From the NCBI GenBank assembly GCA_021234155.1, contig JAJEKV010000063.1:5680055-5744054 (forward strand): 64,000 nt of DNA, written 5' to 3'. The DNA is from Isoetes taiwanensis (taxonomy: Eukaryota > Streptophyta > Lycopodiopsida > Isoetales > Isoetaceae). The notes under the pieces were generated by a model, which was not told the DNA's origin, did not search any database, and saw nothing but the letters and a program-made list of their open reading frames with translations. Below, one piece after another: positions 56,968-64,000 of this stretch (the stretch's first letter is position 1; each line of letters starts with the position of its first letter). Both the position numbers and the translations under genes were made by a program.

Positions 56968-57337
56968 TTAATGTAATGATTCCAGTTTTGAAATACAATA
57001 GAAGTGATGGCCTTGTTGAAGAAACCAAAACCCGCATGGTCGTCTTCTTCTTCCATAAGCACCGGCCGAAAGCACATCATTCAATAAATCGCCTAGAATA
57101 TGAAGGAAAACTCTATTTAAGCACGAAAACGCAATCAAGTTAGTGATTCTTCGCTTAGAGGGGAAAATGCGGCACCCTGAACCGCCGGGCCATTGTTGCC
57201 CCGCTCGAATTAGCAAAGCCGCTTCTTCCTACTTGGAAAATGGAATGAATTGAGGAAGAAAATGAAATGCTGGGTAGAATAGATAGAGGCGTAGAGGGAA
57301 TGGAGAGGAATCGCCCATTAGGCGTGATGGTCACCAA
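56968..57337 (-). CDS. Possible captured 5' exon with Ser-rich presequence
   Basis: Minus-strand frame from 57337 begins MVTITPNGRFLSIPSTPLSI, then a Ser/Ile-rich stretch (LPSISFSSSIHSIFQVGRSG), which resembles a plant plastid or mitochondrial targeting peptide. After a change of frame near 57190 the DNA reads on with EEEDDHAGFGFF-type content. No partner is visible. It may be a gene fragment carried by the 4.48-kb insertion. Low confidence. Confidence 0.15.
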
Positions 57338-57747
57338 TAGCCATCTCTGTGAACCTAGTAAAAAAAAAAAGCAATACCTCTTTTGTTTATGTGCGGGGGT
57401 CTTTTGTGACCGTTCGACTCTACTTCAAACAAGCCTTTTCAACAAGCCTTTTGTAGAGTTTACTATATAAGATACACTGAAGAGGATGGAAGCTTTAATT
57501 GAGAAAGCAGATCGGTGAAGGAACGCTTTTGTAATCAGATCGGTGTAGGAACGCGCCTTCCAACGAACGTCCTTCCAATTCTGCGGGTCAAATTTTAGCC
57601 ATTTCTAATTTCCATGGCCGTCGATTTAGGAAAATGCAGATCCAACGCCTTAATGTCATGCCACCTAAGGTTTGGCTGATTTGGAACTGCTACGTGGATA
57701 GCCTAGAATTGCAAGGAGGGTTGCACGCTTGGTTAGGCTGGCGTGCT

Positions 57748-59224
57748 AAAAATAGAAACGTAAATTGCTAACCTCGGAAAGTAATAAGGCGCTGCGGCTG
57801 CACAATTTCGTCGCAAATGAGGCGGATTGAAAATGAGTTATTAATTGTGTATTATTTATGCCCTAAACCCTAAACTTTAACTTTTTTCGCCCTTCATCGA
57901 TTGCATGCAGTAGGCATCGAATTTGCAGGAGGTAAGATGGATCAAACTTTTTTAATTTTTTTCTCTGTTCTGCGATTCAATGCAGTTTCTTTTTCGATGC
58001 AATCTATTCCTTTTCTACCGAATTTTTGTATCCCTATCGGTTGGCGTGGATGTCAACCTCTGGATTAAATAATCTTATGGGTTTGATATTCATCACTAAG
58101 AACTACCCGATTGCTTCCATTTGGGTTTGTTTTTTAGACCATTTGTATTCATGCCTTATTATCTTTTCAGATTGCTCCTCACTCTAAGAATCAACAACAT
58201 GCTCGGCTTGTTTGGGCGTAGGGATGTAATGGAGGGGTCCACATGTGTGGATCATCGAGGCCTCTATGGCTAATCGAATGCTAATTTCGCAACCACAAGT
58301 ATGCCTCTATTTGCATGTCGTGTGGATAATCGTGGGACATGTAGTAGTCACACCGGGGACGTAAAGGTTATGATCATGATTGAATGATGAATGGTTAGTT
58401 TCTGAAGTTCTTTAGATGAATGATGGATGCCAATGCGAAAGTATGTGCAAAATATGGCCAAAGGAAAGTATATTTAATCCTAGACTACACGCCTTAAGGA
58501 AACATTCCTTGTGCTCCGTGATGAAGCGGGGCATCTCAAGCAATAAATCTCATAATGGGATAAACAAATGCCTTAAGCAACATTTGGAGCTCAAATGGCA
58601 AATGGTATCTTAAGCTTATCTTTGTTTTCTAATCTGAATATTTAAGGGGTTGATATACTAGGCACATGCGCTGCTAGGATATAATGGGTTCAATCGAAGT
58701 TGTCGATTTCCCTCGGCTTTTTATCATGTCATGTTTTATGCTTGCCATACCGGTTTTTAAGCCCCGGGCTAAGGAAAATTTCTTCCTTTACTTGATAATC
58801 CCGATGATACATTTCTTTCACATTCGCTTATTACAGGAGGAAAAGGCCCCGATGGCAAAACCGACGCTCCAAGCTAAAAAATTAACGGATAAAACATGCA
58901 TACATGTTCTACAAAAATGCGCTCGATTCAACAGCTCACAAAGTGGTATTGTTGCGCATTTTGGTGCATACGCTTGATAGCTGAAAGTCGCTTATTGTGT
59001 CATTCCTTACAAGTAATGTTTGTTGATCATTGTGACATAATGTCGTAAGTTAGTAGCTTTCAGTCAGAATCAATATACTATTGAATGCATTTTATAAGCG
59101 ATATCTTTAAGATGATACCGCTTGAGGAACACATGAGAAGCCCGGACGCTAGGGGTGGAGGTAGCAAAAGCAAGATATTTACCTATTCATTAACCTATGT
59201 TTTCAACCCGATTTGTTGATTCGA
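57748..59224 (+). other. Block B copy of the gene-like stretch at 30230-31990
   Basis: Colinear with block A: telo-box at 57861, donor-like GAG/GTAAGATGG near 57932, exon-like frames such as NGINKCLKQHLELKWQM (about 58553-58603) and LTDKTCIHVLQKCA (about 58879-58920). It lacks about 400 bases present in A near 30680-30900 and shows many CTG-to-CCG and CAG-to-CGG differences. Ends at TTGTTGATTCG, where the PPR-bearing DNA begins. Confidence 0.35.
57861..57875 (+). promoter_or_regulatory. Double telo-box, block B copy
   Basis: CCCTAAACCCTAAAC as at 30341, but the 20 bases before it, including the best TATA candidate, are missing. Confidence 0.45.
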
Positions 59225-59690
59225 TACTAGACGAGCCCAAATGTGGTCTCATGGACAACCATGCTTGGCAAAAGATGTGCTCAAAGAAGGTCAAGTTGAC
59301 ATGACAGCTTAATCAAATGCCGATCAGAATGTTTTCATGGAATACCATGATTTCAATTTATGTCAAAGCCGGGCAATCAAGGAAGCCTGGAATGCCATGC
59401 TTATGTTCAGATTTTGAAGCAAAATGAATCTAAGCCTTTACAACTTTTTGAATATGCCTAGCCATGATGTTGTCTCATGGATCGCTATAGTGGCAAAATT
59501 TTAGGCGTAACATGGCGAAGTTTGTGATGTGAATGAGGCATTCCAATGTTTTGAGCAGGATGCATGTTCCAAGCATTTTGGCAAATGAAGTAACCTTCGC
59601 AGTTGTTCTTTCACCATGCAGCCATGTTGATTTTATGGATGCAGCCATGTTGATTTTTAGTGTTGCTATGAGAATGGGCCACATTTATAG
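59225..59690 (+). pseudogene. PPR-protein relic (PLS-type), present only in block B
   Basis: PPR proteins of the PLS class bind organelle RNA for editing or processing and carry repeated [N/D]VVSW[N/T]xM motifs. Here, in shifting plus-strand frames, I read NVVSWTTML (about 59243-59270), WNTMISIYVKAG (about 59338-59373) and NMPSHDVVSWIAIVAKF (about 59451-59501), then degenerate DNA. The NVVSW to WNTM spacing fits one PPR repeat. Frames are broken and no terminal E or DYW domain is visible. Block A lacks the whole 59225-60505 stretch. Confidence 0.65.
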
Positions 59691-59722
59691 TTTTCCGCTT
59701 ATTCAACCACATTTATACATTC

Positions 59723-59975
59723 CCGGGACCGGGACGGCTAGGAATGAGCGATAAGGAAGAATGAGCGATAAGGTCGCTTCTACCAAAGAACTAATTCCTT
59801 CTTATCGCCATTCCCCGGCCGCCCCGTCCTGTGAATGTCTCAATGGATATTCCCTAATGGCGATTCAGAGTCAGTCCGCTGACTCCATGATGGAGTCAAA
59901 TCACAATTTTCATGTCAAGATAAGGTTTGAGAACCAAAGACCACAAGTCAAAATACACGGAGGACTGGCCGGAGA
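59723..59975. repeat. Diverged end of the foldback-element family
   Basis: GGAATGAGCGATAAGGAAGA (59742) faces TTCCTTCTTATCGCCATTCC (59792) in inverted orientation around a 25-base spacer. 59790-59975 then follows the arm of the foldback element, including TGACTCCATGATGGAGTCAAA and, later, CATGTCAAGATAAGGTTTGAGAACCA in place of CACGTCACCATAAGATTTAAAAACCA. It is a second subfamily or an old solo end. Confidence 0.6.
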
Positions 59976-59985
59976 AGTTTAAATT

Positions 59986-60500
59986 GGTTTCAAGCATGGA
60001 TCAGAAGGCGCTGTGATTATCGTGAGGTGCCGATCCATAACAATGTCTCCGCCATATGAACTCGAGAGCGCAAACAATATGGTGACCGAGGAGTCCAGAG
60101 CTCTTCATGTGCAAACCACAAGTTTAAGACAATTACATGAACCGCAAGTAAATCAATAACTTATGGCAACGGCAAGTTAATGAACAAGTTGTGTGCATTT
60201 GATGATGGGTATGAGCTGAAATTCATTGTTTTTCTGCAAGTAGCTATATAATGGTTTCAAGCATGGACTGTGAAGGCAAGCAGGATTATCAGAGGTGCCG
60301 ATCCATAACAATGTCTCCGCCATCCGAACTCGAGCCGGAAACAATATGGTGACCGAGGAATCCGAGCCCTTCATGCTAAACCACAATTAAGACAATTACA
60401 TGAACCGCAAGTAAATCAATAACTTATGGCAACGGCAAGCTAATGAACAAGTTGTGTGCATTTGATGATGGGTATGAGCTGAAATGCAATGTTTTTCACG
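59986..60500. repeat. Tandem duplication of about 265 bases
   Basis: GGTTTCAAGCATGGA...GAGGTGCCGATCCATAACAATG...CAATATGGTGACCGAGGA...ACAATTACATGAACCGCAAG...GATGATGGGTATGAGCTGAAAT occurs starting about 59986 and again about 60252, with few differences outside CAG/CTG sites. Confidence 0.85.
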
Positions 60501-60904
60501 CAGCCTTGCATGAAGTCGAGTGAAAGAGTTTGGCTGCCGATTTTTACCATGTAATAAGCAATGATGGTCACATATTCACATCCCATCCTCTTTGCCTCGT
60601 CAATTATGAAGCCATGCCTTCCTCTCCTTCCACATCCGCTCCAAAGAAGATGAAGGCCGTGGCCCGGCATGCAAACCACCGCTCCACAATACCGCATTGT
60701 GGCAAACAACACAGAGCACCGGGGACTTGAACCCCTCGTGGAACCCAATCTTCCATGCTCCACCACGCATCTAAAGTCCGGGGCTATTCCCATGCAAAAT
60801 GCTCAAGCAAGCATGTTGAAACAGACAAACACCCTTTTTTTTGGCTTTTTGACGTGCAAATAATATGCTCAAAGCATACTATGATATGCAATGCGAAAAC
60901 CAAA

Positions 60905-61530
60905 TCTAAACTAGTTATACCTAAGGTTCAGGCGCAAAGATGCCTTCTTTGGAGGCCGCCCATCCCCGCGGAAGCTCTCGCGATGAGAATGCTCACGCGA
61001 GGTTCATGTGTGCTCCGAGGGCTTGCCTCTCCTCCACCGGACACGCTCACCGCTCCCATTCCATAACACCAAGGCATTGTTCCAATGCATGGAACAACCT
61101 TTGCCAATTGCACTCCTCGAGGGACTCCGACAAAGCCGCCACACCTCACCCACAGTGTTAATCCCCACCACATTCTCAAGTAGCTCTCCCCGCCACTGCA
61201 CATGCTCATTCCTCGCGAAGCAACAACAAGATTCTAAGAACCCATTTGCAACTAGGGCTGGCCACAGAGGGCATCTGCCAAGAGGAGGGGGATCAGCAGT
61301 TCCATATGGCAGCCCGTGTGGAATGGTTTGGGCTGCCACCGGGGCCACATCGCGACACATCGCAAGTCAGGGTGAGCGACATGCACAACAGAGCAGAATG
61401 GCAAATCTGCGGGGAGCTTGGGCACGGCGGGGTTCACGCATGGCCATGGCCATTTTTTGCCGTCGCTAATTTCAATCACCTCCTCGAGGGACCACATGAC
61501 TGTTGGCCTCCATTCCCTGGCATACATGCA
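60905..61530 (-). pseudogene. Block B copy of the IEISDSSSD candidate gene
   Basis: Colinear with 32390-33010. The open frame of block A is broken here by many single-base changes and small indels, most at positions reading CAG or CTG in block A (for example ATCCTGTGAAG against ATCCCCGCGGAAG near 60962). The pieces LENVVGINTV, VIEISD and HMELLIP remain readable. If the artefact explanation in the findings is right, this copy could be less broken than it looks. Confidence 0.4.
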
Positions 61531-61870
61531 TGATCGAGGACAACTTGTGCTATGAAATGCACCACAATGCCGCCATGAACTGCACTACGCCATCGGGAAG
61601 AACATAATGTGCACATGTGCAAGTTCATAAATGGAAATATAAGTTCATATTCATATGGAAGTCAGCCCAAAAGTACAAGAACATCTACCTAAACAACAAT
61701 AACAAAACTAAAGCGCAAAGGAGTAGCTACACATCATAGGAAGAACAAAGCACTAGCCCACAACCATGGTATAATCACAGAAGGTCAGGGGAATGTAATC
61801 AGCTCCAATGCCCTCTCCTCCCGCTTCTAGCCTGTATTCTTCATCCTCCACATCAACAAAGTGATCATTC

Positions 61871-64000
61871 TTATTGTTATTCCTTCTTATCGCTCATTCC
61901 TGGCCATTGATCATTCTAATATTCCTTCCATTATTCCTCATAGAGCATTCTCGACCGTTCGTTGACTCCATGATGGGGTCAAACTCCCATTTCCACGTCA
62001 CCATAAGATTTAAAAACCATTGGCATGAGTCAACATACAGGTGAATCAGAAACAATGATGCAAAAAAGGGGACTTGAACCCCCTGCCAAAAGAGGCAGAC
62101 CCAAGATCATATCGCATTACATAATATGCTTCAAAATATGTATAACACATATCTGTATATTCTTTTAAAACATGGACACAAATTCTATGCACTACATGAC
62201 CATCTTCATATGTAAATTATTTAACCTTGACAGTAAACATTATACTTTATGTACATTCTCAAGTCTGGTGGTCTCCAGACTGGCTATCCATATAAAATCA
62301 AATTACAGCTAATTTCAGGTGATTAGTTCTTCTATGCAAGGTTCCCATCAAAAGGGAAGACAGATCTCCCTATCAGTATACACAGAATATTCATGTATTG
62401 GTATGTGCTCTATACTCCTGTATTGATTTGCATACTGATATGCGAATGAAAGCAAGAACATCAAGAGAGACATTCTCCAAAAAAGAGAGGTCCCCTTAAC
62501 TTCCCTAACGTGTTTTCAGAGACTTTAATCCAAAGGTTTTTGCCATTTGATCTTGGATTGATGATGGCAATGCAACTAAGAAGACAAATCGATTATAAAA
62601 GGAAGGCCAGATCTTTATTAATCATAACTCTAATACTGCAACATTCTGTCAAAGTTTTGCCTTTTCCTACAAACTAATAATGAGGATGATAACCTATAAC
62701 ATTGATATATTGGCCTGACGAATACCCTCCATTTCCAGACGTTATGTAATAAGCTTTGATGTTTCTATGTCGTACCAAGAAGTTAAGAACAGTAGCAAGA
62801 AGCATACAAGATGAATGACTTAAAACTTATGATTGGTGTAAAGAGTTTTGCATCTTTGCATAGGACAAGTTTCCAAAGGGACAAGTCAGGTCCATTGGGT
62901 CAAGTTAAAACAGATTCCCGGAACCGGTGGGGCAAAAAATACCATCAGAATTGTGAAATTCGTATGTTGAAAAGAACTACCTACCTGGCCATGCAAAATG
63001 ATGTGAAATATGAACATTCTAGACACAAAAGTTCCAGATAGCCTTATTCCTACAAGCCTTATTCCTACAAAAGTTCCAGATAGCCTTATTCCTTATTCCG
63101 AAGGGGACCAGGGTTGCGAACCATGGAGATGGAGTCAGGAGCGGACATCCAGCTATCGGAATTGAAGCACCACGTTGGCGGCGAGGATGAGGATTCGGCA
63201 TGGCACGGCTTTTTTGGCTTTCTCTTGCAGATAAGGCAGAGCCGAGTCTTAGGAGTTTTTGAAGCAATTTGTGGACCTGCTCTTGGCGACGCTGGCAGAC
63301 AAGTATATGAAGGTGGACAGGTTTGAGTTCAGATTCAGAGGCAGTTGTGTATGTATTAAAAGAATGCATGCTTCCTTATTAGGCTTGTAGGAATAACGCT
63401 ATCTGGAACTTTTGTGTCTGAAATGTTGTTATTTCACATCATTTTGCATGGCCAGGTAGATAGTTCTTTTCAACATACCTAATTTCACAACTCGATGGTA
63501 TTTTGCCCCACGTTCTTTAATCCCTCGCTAATGACCCAATGGACCTGGTTTGTCCCTTTGGAAACTTGTCCTATGCAAAGGGGTAAAACTCTTTACACCA
63601 ATCATAAGATTTAAGTCATTCATCTTGTATGCTTCTTGCTACTGTTCTTAACTTCTTAGTACGACATAGAAACGTCAAAGCTTATTACATAACGCCCTAA
63701 AATGATCCGGTATTCGCAAAGCCAATATATCAATGCCATAGGTTATTATCCTCAACAGCTGCAGTGCTAGAGTTATGACTAATAAAGATTTGGCCTTCCT
63801 TTTATAATCGATTTGCCTTCCTACTTGCATTGCCATCACCAATCCAAGATCAAATGGCAAGAAACTGCTGGATTAAAGTCTCTGCTGGTTAGGGAAGTTA
63901 AGGGACCTCTTTTTGGAGAATATCTCTTGATGTTCTTGCTTTCATTCGCATATCAGTATGCAAATCAATACAGGGGTATAGAACACATACCAATACATGA
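61871..64000. mobile_element. Foldback element, copy B: long inverted repeat running off the window end
   Basis: 61871-62302 matches the outer arm of copy A; 62303-62910 matches its centre; 62936-63062 is a further stretch not in copy A. Then 63376-63510 and 63520-64000 are the reverse complements of 62936-63062 and 62380-62910. The inverted repeat therefore spans at least about 0.63 kb on the right and would be about 1.2 kb per arm if the missing outer arm lies beyond 64000. The 0.3-kb middle (63066-63375) is unrelated to the arms and looks like captured gene sequence. Confidence 0.85.
63100..63370 (+). pseudogene. Gene fragment in the centre of the foldback element, F-box/FBD-like
   Basis: The first part is open from 63121 (MEMESGADIQLSELKHHVGG, then EDEDSAWHGFFGFLLQ), with TTTCTCTTGCAG ending at 63231 as a possible splice acceptor. 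In the next frame, FLKQFVDLLLATLADKYMKV then DRFEFRF (about 63258-63335) resembles the F-box/LRR segment in which FVD..L.......I..F.L. follows the F-box. A sequence unrelated to the arms between two long inverted repeats fits a captured host exon, as in Pack-MULE-type elements. Family assignment is tentative. Confidence 0.3.

Larger units (their letters stand above)
53268..57747. mobile_element. 4.48-kb insertion of unknown class in block B
   Basis: Block A runs ...AGAACAAAAAAATAGAAACG without a break (30200-30220); block B has AGAACAAAA, then 4.48 kb, then AAAATAGAAACG. The insert starts CTAGCAAAAAGGCATGCCAG and ends GGTTAGGCTGGCGTGCTAAA. A perfect hairpin GCACGC...GCGTGC (57723-57746) lies at its right end, and a weak inverted similarity (TAGCA...GCCAG) links the ends. 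I found no transposase, RT or helicase inside. Frames inside include one at 55251-55568 and a Ser-rich presequence-like one at 57337; neither is recognised. Candidates are a non-autonomous Helitron, a hAT-like element, or filler DNA. Insertion rather than deletion is inferred. Confidence 0.6.

Overview
This is nuclear DNA of a land plant with a repeat-rich genome. Evidence for that is two related Ty1/copia retrotransposon copies with terminal TGTTA/TAACA ends, two TRIM elements (miniature LTR retrotransposons), a near full-length GC-rich LINE, a SINE, long inverted-repeat elements, and relics of plant gene families (an NRT1/PTR (NPF) transporter and a PPR protein). I cannot name the species; a gymnosperm or fern is possible but unproven. 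I see no intact, confidently functional host gene. Most reading frames are transposon remains or gene fragments.

Layout. 1-1270 holds nothing recognisable. 1285-7512 and 9840-16168 are two direct copies (X1, X2) of a large repeat with a Gag-like zinc-knuckle relic near its right end, probably a non-autonomous LTR element; 16169-16990 is a partial third copy (X3). 17817-18137 is an array of AAGGAATATTCCTT-type palindromes. 19221-22882 (minus) is a decayed transposase-like gene interrupted by a TRIM at 20866-21379. 23213-26360 is a 5'-truncated copia element (copia-1) carrying a LINE fragment. 26361-34814 is block A: a tandemly duplicated repeat unit, a gene-like stretch with telo-box and splice-like sites, a small minus-strand candidate gene, and a foldback element. 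35190-35751 is an NPF relic. 36437-42240 is the LINE (minus). 42995-45685 is a partial copy (C) of the block-A unit with a second TRIM. 45686-49131 is copia-2. 49132-64000 is block B, a second copy of block A broken up by a SINE, a 4.5-kb insertion and a PPR-bearing insertion.

The elements relate mainly by nesting and duplication. Blocks A and B (with their copia 3' parts) form a segmental duplication of at least 11 kb, so each copy serves as the empty site for insertions in the other. Copia-2 lies between two copies of the same unit (C and B).

One caveat colours every call. Comparing the copies shows a systematic disturbance at CAG and CTG, the symmetric CHG methylation context: CAG appears as CGG, CG or CGTG, and CTG as CCG, CG or CTCG. 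It affects copy A in some places and copy B in others. This looks like a long-read base-calling artefact at methylated CHG sites, so many frameshifts and stops reported here may not exist in the plant.
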